From NCBI GenBank assembly GCA_030832235.1, contig JAURJO010000482.1, positions 1 to 8,074 of the forward strand: a stretch of 8,074 nt of DNA, read 5' to 3'. Of this stretch, positions 1 to 6,204 are shown in pieces. The translations under genes were made by a program, and so were the position numbers. This DNA is from Verrucomicrobiota bacterium. Its GTDB lineage: Bacteria > Verrucomicrobiota > Verrucomicrobiia > Opitutales > Opitutaceae. The number at the start of each line of letters is the position of its first letter. Position 1 is the first letter of the stretch. Under the pieces are notes generated by a model. It had not been told where the DNA came from, made no database searches, and saw only the letters and a list, made by a program, of their open reading frames with translations.

Positions 1-1
1 C

Positions 2-1420
2 CTCGAGCGACTGCGGCGGAGGGAGCCGGCGGCTCCGACGGCCGGTGCCACCACTCCGCCGGAGATCGCCGCCGCTTACGAGGGATTGGTGCAGCAGGCA
101 CTGCAACTCCGCCAGGCCGAACGTGAGCTGCTGGCGCAATTCACCTCGGAGAGCGCCCGGGTTCGCGAGGTACGTGAGCGGCTGGAAATCCTGCTTGCCC
201 GCCGCGACGCGCTGCTCGCGGAACACCCCGCTCTGGCCGATCAGACGGGAACTTCGACGCGGCTGGCGGATCCCGGCCGGACCGAGGAGGCGGCCGCGCA
301 GGTGGCGGCGTTTGCAGCGCGCGTGTCCGTTTTGAACCGCGGCTTGGAGGAGGCCCGCGCCGAGTACGCGCGCGCCGAGGAATTGGAAGGGAAAATCCAG
401 GAACTGCGGCGCCAACGGGACCTGGAGGAGAACAACCTCAAACGCTACGCGGCCAGCCTCGAGCAGGAGCGCATCGGCCAGACCCTCGGCGGAGGCCGCG
501 TGGCCAACATCAGTCAGATCCAGGCGCCTTCACCGCCGTTCGCCGACACCGCCGGCACGCGCCGGACCTCCGGACTCCTGCTCGCCGGTGGTCTCATCGC
601 CGGCCTCGCGTGGGCGTTTTTCAGCGAGTGGTACTTCGATCGCTCGCTCAAGCGCTCCGCGGATGTCGAACGCGAGCTCCGCACTCCGCTCATGATCGAC
701 ATCCCGTTGCAGCCGCGCCGCCTTCTCGACGGCGCACCTGCGCTGCTCGGTCCCGGCGGCGGGAAGGAGGAATCCGCCGCTGCACGCCAGCATCCGCTGC
801 AACCCTTCCACGAGACGCTGCGCGATCGTCTGATTGCCGACTTCGAGGCGCGCGGGCTGACCCACAAACCGAAGCTCGTCGCGGTGACCGGCCTCGGTCG
901 CGGCGCCGGAGTTTCGACGACGGCGGCGGGACTCGCGCGCAGTTTATCTGAGACGGGTGAAGGAAGCGTGCTGCTGGTGAGCCTGGCCGGCAGCACTGGA
1001 TCCGCGCATCACTTTCAGCATGGACGTGCCGCCGGCAGCCTGGAGGACCTGATTTCGGCCGGCCCGAAGGGAAATACGGGGGAAAATCTTTTTCTCGCCG
1101 CGGAAGAAACCGGAGACGGTGGGGCTGCCCGCAACCTGCCGCGACGTTTCCGCGGACTCGTGCCCCGCCTCAAATCGAGCGCGTTCGATTACGTGATCTT
1201 CGACATGCCTCAGGTGAGCCAGATCAGCGTAACCCCGCGACTGGCTGCATTCATGGATCTCGTACTCGTGGTTGTTGAGGCGGAGCGAACGGACCGCGAT
1301 GTGGCCCGCCGCGCCCTCGCGCTTTTGGAAGCCTCGGGCGCGCGGGCCGGCGTCGTGCTGAACCGCAGCCGCCGTTACGTCCCCGTCCTCCTGCACGAAG
1401 ACCACCTCGCCGCCTCCTAA
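2..1420 (+). CDS. Wzz/GumC-type polysaccharide chain-length determinant with degenerate BY-kinase domain (5' end missing)
   Basis: The reading frame is open from the first bases of the window, so the N-terminus (first membrane helix and Wzz domain) lies outside; 472 residues are visible. Visible residues about 25-165 are rich in Glu, Arg, Leu and Ala in heptad-like spacing, typical of the periplasmic coiled coil of polysaccharide co-polymerases. A Pro-rich stretch (QAPSPPFAD) precedes a membrane helix at about 191-207, followed by FDRSLKRSADVERELRTPL, the usual juxtamembrane signature of this family (DRSI..PEDVE..LGLPVL). The C-terminal part is a P-loop domain of the bacterial tyrosine kinase type, but its Walker A reads GRGAGVSTT with Val304 where Lys is expected. 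Walker A' reads LLVSLAGS with Ser327 in place of the first Asp. Walker B (YVIFDMP, Asp401) is kept. There is no C-terminal tyrosine cluster. Family knowledge: such proteins control polymer length and export in the inner membrane. Inference: this copy is probably structural or regulatory rather than an active kinase. It ends 10 nt before a palindromic repeat. Confidence 0.85.
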   Translation, partial: LERLRRREPAAPTAGATTPPEIAAAYEGLVQQALQLRQAERELLAQFTSESARVREVRERLEILLARRDALLAEHPALADQTGTSTRLADPGRTEEAAAQVAAFAARVSVLNRGLEEARAEYARAEELEGKIQELRRQRDLEENNLKRYAASLEQERIGQTLGGGRVANISQIQAPSPPFADTAGTRRTSGLLLAGGLIAGLAWAFFSEWYFDRSLKRSADVERELRTPLMIDIPLQPRRLLDGAPALLGPGGGKEESAAARQHPLQPFHETLRDRLIADFEARGLTHKPKLVAVTGLGRGAGVSTTAAGLARSLSETGEGSVLLVSLAGSTGSAHHFQHGRAAGSLEDLISAGPKGNTGENLFLAAEETGDGGAARNLPRRFRGLVPRLKSSAFDYVIFDMPQVSQISVTPRLAAFMDLVLVVVEAERTDRDVARRALALLEASGARAGVVLNRSRRYVPVLLHEDHLAAS

Positions 1421-1430
1421 CGCTCCCCGC

Positions 1431-1498
1431 TAAGGGGTCAGGGCGTTCAATGTTCAAAACACCCCAGCCTAATAAACAACGAACGCCCTGACCCCTTA
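1431..1498. repeat. 68-bp palindromic element, copy 1 (REP/MITE-like)
   Basis: Perfect 18-bp inverted arms, taaggggtcagggcgttc at 1431-1448 and its reverse complement at 1481-1498, enclose a 32-nt loop. The element begins 10 nt after the stop codon of the upstream gene. The same arms recur at 1599-1666 in an element of identical length. The two loops match at about 18 of 32 aligned positions, so the copies are related but diverged, with the arms conserved. This pattern fits a REPIN-like or other small non-autonomous element mobilised by a transposase in trans; RAYT (TnpA-REP) enzymes are the known mobilisers of such palindromes, but none is encoded here. As RNA the stem could act as a 3' stabiliser, but no T-run follows it, so it is not a standard intrinsic terminator. 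Confidence 0.85.
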
Positions 1499-1597
1499 CG
1501 ACGGCACTCTCTGATGGCCCCGCGAGGCGCGGACACCGAGAGAAACACAAGCCTCTGATTGAAATCCGTTTGCTATTTTTACAGCCGAAACCGCGCT

Positions 1598-1667
1598 CTA
1601 AGGGGTCAGGGCGTTCAAAATTTCAATCAACGGTGCCGCCTAAACATTGAACGCCCTGACCCCTTAG
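1598..1667. repeat. 68-bp palindromic element, copy 2 (REP/MITE-like)
   Basis: Same arms as the element at 1431-1498. Here the pairing extends to 21 perfect base pairs (1598-1618 with 1647-1667) because the inner ttcaa/ttgaa and one outer base also pair. The core element, 1599-1666, is again 68 bp; 100 bp separate the two copies. The loop (1619-1646) shares a gcc...taaaca block with copy 1. The right arm runs directly into the purine-rich ribosome binding site of the next gene, so this copy forms most of that gene's 5' leader if transcription enters from upstream. Confidence 0.85.
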
Positions 1668-1674
1668 GGAGGGG
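1668..1674 (+). promoter_or_regulatory. Ribosome binding site of the deacetylase-glycosyltransferase gene
   Basis: GGAGGGG lies 3 nt before a GTG (1678) and 9 nt before an in-frame ATG (1684); measured from the GGAGG core the spacings are 5 and 11 nt. It therefore supports either start and does not decide between them. It is one of the few good Shine-Dalgarno sequences in the window. It directly follows the right arm of the palindromic element. CCCCT at 1660-1664 inside that arm can pair with AGGGG at 1670-1674, which would hide the site when the long palindrome is not folded. Confidence 0.6.
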
Positions 1675-1677
1675 CGC

Positions 1678-3855
1678 GTGACGATGTCTTTCCATCGGTG
1701 TTACTACGCGGTGAAGCCGCTCCTGCCGTGGCGTTTACGCATCGCGTTGCGCCGGCTCGCTGCGACCGGAAGTCGCCGTCGTTTCGCAGGCTTATGGCCC
1801 ATCGACCCTGATTCAGCCCGCCCGCCGGCCGGATGGCCCGGCTGGCCGGGAGACCGCCGTTTCGCCTTCGTGATCACGCACGATGTCGAGGGCAAGGACG
1901 GGCTGGCGAAGTGCCGCGCGCTGGCGGAACTGGAACTGAAGCTCGGCTTTCGCTCCTGCTTCAACTTCATCCCGGAGGGACCCTATGCGGCGCCGGCAGA
2001 GCTGCGCACCTGGCTGCTGGAGCACGGATTTGAAGTCGGCGTCCATGACCTGCATCACGACGGCAAACTTTTCGCTTCGCGCCGCCGTTTCCACGCCAAG
2101 GCGAAACGCATCAATCACCGCCTCCGCGCATGGGGAGCCACCGGCTTCCGCGCGGGCTTCATGCTTCGCAACTTGGATTGGCTCCACGACCTCGCGATCG
2201 CCTGGGACTCGTCGACGTTCGACACCGATCCTTTCGAGCCCCAGTCGGAAGGCGCCGGCACGATCTTCCCCTTCTGGATTCCCGCCCCGGGATCCCCGGC
2301 CGACGGCGGCTACGTGGAGCTGCCCTACACCCTGCCCCAGGATTCGACGCTGTTTCTGCTCCTACAGGAACCTTCCCCCGCAATCTGGCTGCGAAAACTG
2401 GATTGGATCGCGGACCAAGGCGGCATGGCGCTGGTCAACGTGCATCCGGACTACATCCGACTTGAGGGCGAGCCACCTTCTCCGCGGACCTATCCGCTCG
2501 CCTGCTACACCTCGCTGCTCGAACACATCCGCGACCGTCACGGCGAAACCGCGTGGCACACGCTTCCGCACGCGGTCGCGGCCCACGTCAAATCGCTCTC
2601 CCCACGGCCCGCGTGCGCCCGGCCCCGGCGGATCTGCCTCCTCACACAATCGTGCTACGAGCAGGACAACCGCGTCATGCGCTACGCGGAGTCGCTGGCC
2701 GCGCGGGGAGACCTCGTCGAGGTGCTCGCATTGCGCCGGCACCGCGCAGACCCGCTCAACGCGACGCTGAACGGCGTGCACGTGCACCGGCTCGACGACC
2801 GCTTCGACAAACAGGAGCGCTCTCCGCTCTGCCATCTGCGACGCGCCCTGCGCTTCCTGTTCCGATCGGCATGTTGGCTGCGGACAGAGTCGGCGCTCCG
2901 GCCGTTCGATCTCGTGCACGCGCACAACATGCCGGACTTCCTTGTGCTCGCCGCCGCCGCGCTCCGGCGGCGTGGCACAAGGGTGATCCTGGATATCCAC
3001 GACCTCACTCCGGAGTTTTACGCGGCCAAATTCCGTGACGGTCGCCCGGGTGTGACGAGTTTGGTCCTGCGCGTACTCGAGCGTATCGCCGCCGCGGCAG
3101 CCGACCACATCATCGTGTCAAACCACCTCTGGCGGGAGAAATACGCCGCCCGCACGCGAACGGCCGGCCGTTGCTCCGTTTTCTTGAACCACGCCGACGC
3201 GCGGGTTTTCCGTCCGGGCCTGAGGCGGCGGAGGGACTCCCGCACGGTGATCCTCTTCCCCGGCAGCCTGCACTGGCACCAAGGACTCGACCTCGCCCTG
3301 CTTGCATTCCGCGAGGTCAGCGCGGAGCTACCGGGAGCCGAACTGCACCTCCACGGGGACGGCGGCATGAAGCCGGCCTTGGTGGCACTGGCGGCCGAGC
3401 TCGATTGTCGTGGTGTGGTGCGGTTCCACGACCCCGTGCCAGTCAGAGAGATCGCGCACGTGATGGCTGATGCCGATCTCGGCATCGTGCCGAAACGTGC
3501 CGACGGGTTCGGCAACGAGGCCTACAGCACCAAGATCATGGAATTCATGGCGCTCGGCGTGCCGGTCGTGGTCGCGGCGACACGGATCGATCGGCATTAC
3601 TTCGATGAGTCGGTCGTGCGCTTTTTTCCCCCGGGCGACGCGGCCTCACTGGCCCGGACCATGCTCGCGGCACTGCGCGATACGGAAGGCACGCGCGCCC
3701 GAGTCGCCCGGGCCGCGGAGTATGCCGCCCGTCACGGTTGGGCAGCGCGCGAGGCCGATTATCTCAAATTGGTCGACGATCTCATCCGGGACGGCAACGC
3801 GGCGGAAAGTGGCGTCACCGCACAGTCTCGGCACCCGGCCGCAACGCCCGCCTGA
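1678..3855 (+). CDS. Polysaccharide deacetylase (NodB-like)-glycosyltransferase family 4 fusion protein
   Basis: 725 residues from GTG 1678; ATG 1684, two codons later, is an equally good start. Residues about 60-260 form a NodB/CE4-like deacetylase domain. The metal-binding pair is in THDVEG (His68, Asp69). The second motif HDLHH supplies His123 and His127. FRAGF has Arg158, WDSS has Asp177, and NVHPDY has His256. Residues about 317-700 are a GT-B fold GT4 glycosyltransferase. Its N-lobe opens with RRICLLTQS and continues through NRVMRYAESLAARGD, VHAHNMPDF and ILDIHDLTPEF. The C-lobe has LFPGSLHWHQG, LHGDGG and NEAYSTKIMEFMALGVPVV, which carries the donor-binding E-x7-E pair Glu614/Glu622. 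Known roles: CE4 enzymes remove N- or O-acetyl groups from glycans, and GT4 enzymes transfer sugars from nucleotide donors with retention. No signal peptide or membrane helix is seen, so it is presumably cytoplasmic, acting on a lipid-linked precursor. The substrate is unknown. Two non-coding repeat regions flank it, so it may be its own transcription unit. Confidence 0.88.
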   Translation: MTMSFHRCYYAVKPLLPWRLRIALRRLAATGSRRRFAGLWPIDPDSARPPAGWPGWPGDRRFAFVITHDVEGKDGLAKCRALAELELKLGFRSCFNFIPEGPYAAPAELRTWLLEHGFEVGVHDLHHDGKLFASRRRFHAKAKRINHRLRAWGATGFRAGFMLRNLDWLHDLAIAWDSSTFDTDPFEPQSEGAGTIFPFWIPAPGSPADGGYVELPYTLPQDSTLFLLLQEPSPAIWLRKLDWIADQGGMALVNVHPDYIRLEGEPPSPRTYPLACYTSLLEHIRDRHGETAWHTLPHAVAAHVKSLSPRPACARPRRICLLTQSCYEQDNRVMRYAESLAARGDLVEVLALRRHRADPLNATLNGVHVHRLDDRFDKQERSPLCHLRRALRFLFRSACWLRTESALRPFDLVHAHNMPDFLVLAAAALRRRGTRVILDIHDLTPEFYAAKFRDGRPGVTSLVLRVLERIAAAAADHIIVSNHLWREKYAARTRTAGRCSVFLNHADARVFRPGLRRRRDSRTVILFPGSLHWHQGLDLALLAFREVSAELPGAELHLHGDGGMKPALVALAAELDCRGVVRFHDPVPVREIAHVMADADLGIVPKRADGFGNEAYSTKIMEFMALGVPVVVAATRIDRHYFDESVVRFFPPGDAASLARTMLAALRDTEGTRARVARAAEYAARHGWAAREADYLKLVDDLIRDGNAAESGVTAQSRHPAATPA

Positions 3856-3910
3856 ATCGGTATCTGCCGCCCTTCAGATCGCAAAGGTCACACCACCCGC
3901 TTCAGGCGAC

Positions 3911-3950
3911 AGGGACAGGCTACCCCGCCAGGAGCCCATAGCCTGTCCCT
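3911..3950. repeat. Inverted repeat with AGGGACAGGCTA arms
   Basis: agggacaggcta at 3911-3922 and its exact reverse complement at 3939-3950 form a 12-bp stem with a 16-nt loop. It lies 55 nt after the stop of the deacetylase-glycosyltransferase gene. The arms are unrelated to the TAAGGGGTCAGGG elements upstream, so this is a second palindrome family. The stem is followed by ttgctgg rather than a T-run, so it would make a poor intrinsic terminator, though it could protect the 3' end of the upstream message. Confidence 0.75.
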
Positions 3951-3967
3951 TTGCTGGAAGATCGCGA

Positions 3968-3979
3968 TAGCCCGTCCCT
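3968..3979. repeat. Partial copy of the AGGGACAGGC repeat arm
   Basis: tagcccgtccct differs by one base from the right arm of the palindrome at 3939-3950 and has the same orientation. A third, shorter match (gcccgtccct) sits at 4066-4075. Neither has a visible partner arm, so they look like solo or eroded copies of the same repeat. Confidence 0.5.
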
Positions 3980-4065
3980 CACGCCGATAGGGTCGACGCA
4001 AACCACCGCCTCCCGCTCGCAAATCGACTCTGTGGCAGGCGCCCGCCGGCGTACCCGGAGTAGCC

Positions 4066-4075
4066 GCCCGTCCCT
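4066..4075. repeat. Second partial copy of the repeat arm, just upstream of a start codon
   Basis: gcccgtccct followed by ttt resembles gcctgtccct followed by tt at 3941-3952. It lies 10 nt upstream of the ATG at 4086, where a Shine-Dalgarno sequence would be expected but none is visible. At this length a chance match is possible. Confidence 0.3.
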
Positions 4076-4085
4076 TTTGCATCCC

Positions 4086-5261
4086 ATGGCCGAGATGATC
4101 GAACGCAGCCTGCGCGCGGTGCAGGCCTGGGTGGAGGCGCGTGATTACCGCGGATACGATCCGGGCGACGGCCTGACGTCGTTCCTGCGCCCCCTCACTT
4201 GTGGCACGCTCCTCGGCGAACGCATCCTCCAGCAGCTGGTTTGGAAATTTCCCTTCAACCTCCGACCGCTCATCGGCGTCGTCCCTTTGGAATCGACCAA
4301 GGGCCGAGGATTCATGGCCGGCGGTTATGCACGGCTGGCCGCCGCCAACGGCGACGCCTCCGCCGCGGCCAAGGCTCGCGCCTGTCTTGCCTGGCTTGAA
4401 AATGCCCGCGAGCCGGGTCACGCCGGCCCTTGCTGGGGCAACCACTTCGACTTCAGCACCCGGGGCGGCCGCATCCCCGCCCACACGCCCACGATCGTAT
4501 GGACGAGCCTCATCGGCCACGCGTTCCTGGAAGCCCACGAGTTGTTGGGCGACCCGCACTACGTCGACGTCGCCGCCGGCGCCTGCCGCTGGATACTGAC
4601 TCTACCGCGCGAGGAGTCCTCCACCGGCACGTGCCTCAGTTACACCGCGTTGAACGTCAACCCGGTCCACAACGCCAACCTGCTCGGAGCCGGTCTCCTC
4701 GCTCGCACCTGGGCGCTGCGGCCCGAGCCGGAATTCCGCGCCGCCGCGCGCGCCGCCGTGGAATACAGCTGCCGGCGCCAGCGACCCGACGGCTCCTGGT
4801 GGTACGGCGAGGCTCCGTACTACCGTTGGATCGATAGTTTCCACACCGCGTACAACCTCGACTCGCTCAAGCGCTACCTCAACGCCACCGGCGACGAGGA
4901 GTTCCGCCCTCACCTCACGCGCGGCTACGACTATTACCGGCGCGTCTTTTTCGACGCCGACGGCCGACCACGGTACTACCACAACCGCGAGCACCCGTTG
5001 GACATCCAGTGCGCCGCGCAGGCGATCGACACCTTCTGCCTGTTCGCCGACGAAGATCCCGGCGCCCTCGCGCGCGCCTGGCTGACCGCCGATTGGACGA
5101 TCCGCCACATGCAGGCCGCGGACGGTCACTTCATCCACCGCCGGTACCCGCTCCTCCGCGCCTCAACGCCGTACCTTCATTGGGGACAAGCCACGATGTT
5201 CCACGCCCTCGCCCACCTACTTCTGCGGTTCGCCCGTCGCCCGGCGGCTACCACCCCATGA
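4086..5261 (+). CDS. (Alpha/alpha)-toroid, six-hairpin-glycosidase-like protein of polysaccharide cluster
   Basis: 391 residues from ATG 4086. An in-frame TTG further upstream (3951) would put the start against the palindrome and add an unconvincing Arg/Ser/Thr-rich stretch, so 4086 is preferred; no Shine-Dalgarno is visible, and ATG 4095 is an alternative. The protein is a series of amphipathic helices with recurring Trp/Tyr/Gly turn motifs, as in (alpha/alpha)6 barrels: WVEARDYRGYDPGDGL near the start, LESTKGRGFMAGGY, HTPTIVWTSLIGHAFLEAHEL, NPVHNANLLGAGLLARTW, RPDGSWWYGE (Asp235-Trp239) and WIDSFHTAYNLDSLKRY (Asp250, His253). No signal peptide or membrane helix is seen. The fold class is shared by glycoside hydrolases, polysaccharide lyases and sugar epimerases. 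I recall relatives in polysaccharide clusters carrying uninformative or mistaken names, so I assign no reaction. Its stop overlaps the next start by 4 nt, tying it to the glycosyltransferases. Confidence 0.75.
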   Translation: MAEMIERSLRAVQAWVEARDYRGYDPGDGLTSFLRPLTCGTLLGERILQQLVWKFPFNLRPLIGVVPLESTKGRGFMAGGYARLAAANGDASAAAKARACLAWLENAREPGHAGPCWGNHFDFSTRGGRIPAHTPTIVWTSLIGHAFLEAHELLGDPHYVDVAAGACRWILTLPREESSTGTCLSYTALNVNPVHNANLLGAGLLARTWALRPEPEFRAAARAAVEYSCRRQRPDGSWWYGEAPYYRWIDSFHTAYNLDSLKRYLNATGDEEFRPHLTRGYDYYRRVFFDADGRPRYYHNREHPLDIQCAAQAIDTFCLFADEDPGALARAWLTADWTIRHMQAADGHFIHRRYPLLRASTPYLHWGQATMFHALAHLLLRFARRPAATTP

Positions 5262-6199
5262 ATTCCCCGACGGACCAATCGCCCTCGCGACCGCTTCGCT
5301 ACGCCCTGATCACGCCGGCCCGCAACGAGGAGACCTTTCTGCCGGGAACCCTCGCCGCCGTGATCGACCAGACCCGGCGCCCCGAGCGCTGGGTCATCGT
5401 CAGCGACGGGTCCACCGACGCCACCGACGCTATCGTAAGCCGCCACAGCGCCGTCTACCCCTGGATCCGGCTGCTCCGGCTCCCGGAGCGGCGCGATCGC
5501 CACTTCGCGGCGAAGGCGCGCTGCTTCAACGCCGGCCGCGAGCTTCTCGCCGATCTCGACTGCGACTGTATCGGGAATCTGGACGCCGACATCACCGTCG
5601 GGCCCGACTACTTCGCCTTTCTCCTCGACCGCATGGCACGCGAGCCCCGACTCGGCGTCACCGGCACGCCGTTCGTCGAGGACGAGTCCGCAATCGAACG
5701 CCATAGTTTCACGCCGCGGTCCGCCACTTTCCGACACGTGTCCGGCGCGTGCCAACTGTTCCGGAAAGCCTGCCTGGAGGAAATCGGCGGCTATATGCCC
5801 GTGAAGGGCGGTGCCGTGGATTGGATCGCCGTGACCTCGGCGAGGCAGAAAGGCTGGGAAACACGCACGTTTCCCGAACGCCTTTGCTTTCACCGCCGTC
5901 GCCTCGGCACCGGCATGCACCGTGCCGCGCTGGTTCCTTTCCACTACGGCCGCAAGGCCCACCAGACCGGCAGCCACCCGCTCTGGGCCCTGCTGCGCGG
6001 ACTCTACATCCTCGGCCGCCAGCCGCGCCTCACGGGTGGAATCCTTTTCCTCGCCGGGTACCTCTGGTCGACGCTGCGCCTCGCCCCGCGGGCCGTTCCA
6101 CCCGACCTGATGGCCTTCCACCGCGCGGAACAGTTGGCGCGCCTCCGCCAACTCCTGCGCGGCCGACGCCGGCCGGATGCCGCGCTGCAACGCGTCTGA
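5258..6199 (+). CDS. Glycosyltransferase family 2
   Basis: 313 residues. ATG 5258 overlaps the previous stop as ATGA, implying translational coupling. The GT-A fold starts with ALITPARNEETFLPGTLAAV (nucleotide-binding strand), then WVIVSDGSTDATDAIV, and the metal-binding DxD motif in GNLDADI (Asp109, Asp111). Further on are GVTGTPFVED, SGACQLFRKACLEEIGGY and KGGAVDWIA, whose Asp is the likely catalytic-base region, then GWETRTFPERLCFHRR. The C-terminal 60 residues contain a hydrophobic stretch (GGILFLAGYLWSTL) that could associate with the membrane. Family role: inverting transfer of a sugar from a nucleotide donor to a lipid-linked acceptor at the cytoplasmic membrane. Donor and acceptor cannot be read from the sequence. 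Length is normal for a non-processive GT2. Confidence 0.9.
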   Translation: MNSPTDQSPSRPLRYALITPARNEETFLPGTLAAVIDQTRRPERWVIVSDGSTDATDAIVSRHSAVYPWIRLLRLPERRDRHFAAKARCFNAGRELLADLDCDCIGNLDADITVGPDYFAFLLDRMAREPRLGVTGTPFVEDESAIERHSFTPRSATFRHVSGACQLFRKACLEEIGGYMPVKGGAVDWIAVTSARQKGWETRTFPERLCFHRRRLGTGMHRAALVPFHYGRKAHQTGSHPLWALLRGLYILGRQPRLTGGILFLAGYLWSTLRLAPRAVPPDLMAFHRAEQLARLRQLLRGRRRPDAALQRV

Positions 6200-6204
6200 G
6201 CCCG

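Noticed and set aside
86..1420. Start of the first gene at the TTG at 86
   Set aside because: The frame is open to the left edge and upstream codons continue coherently; the family needs an N-terminal membrane helix and Wzz domain that must lie outside the window.
1431..1500. Intrinsic terminators at the palindromes (1431-1498 and 3911-3950)
   Set aside because: Neither stem is followed by a run of T; the first also has a 32-nt loop. Their similarity to other copies explains them better as repeat elements.
1559..1583. Possible promoter (TTGAAA, TATTTT, TTTACA) in the gap before the deacetylase gene
   Set aside because: TTGAAA and TATTTT are only 9 nt apart, and nothing resembling a -10 box lies 16-18 nt after TTTACA. 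The AT-rich patch may still matter but cannot be called.
1556..1629. 10-bp inverted pair tgattgaaat / atttcaatca between the gap and the loop of the second palindrome
   Set aside because: Exact, but short and AT-rich; could be chance, or a trace of target sequence, and there is no second example to support it.
1431..4075. CRISPR-like array
   Set aside because: Repeats are inverted pairs of two unrelated families with irregular spacing, no regular spacers and no cas genes.
3951..4085. N-terminal extension of the toroid protein to the TTG at 3951
   Set aside because: The extra 45 residues are low-complexity Arg/Ser/Thr, begin at the edge of the palindrome and contain the partial repeat arms; there is no Shine-Dalgarno.
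5177..6190. Long antisense open frame (337 codons) opposite the first GT2 gene
   Set aside because: GC-rich coding DNA keeps the opposite strand open. The antisense product shows no recognisable motif, while the + strand has a full GT2 motif set. The same applies to the antisense frames at 2362-3108, 6030-6860 and 7041-7922.
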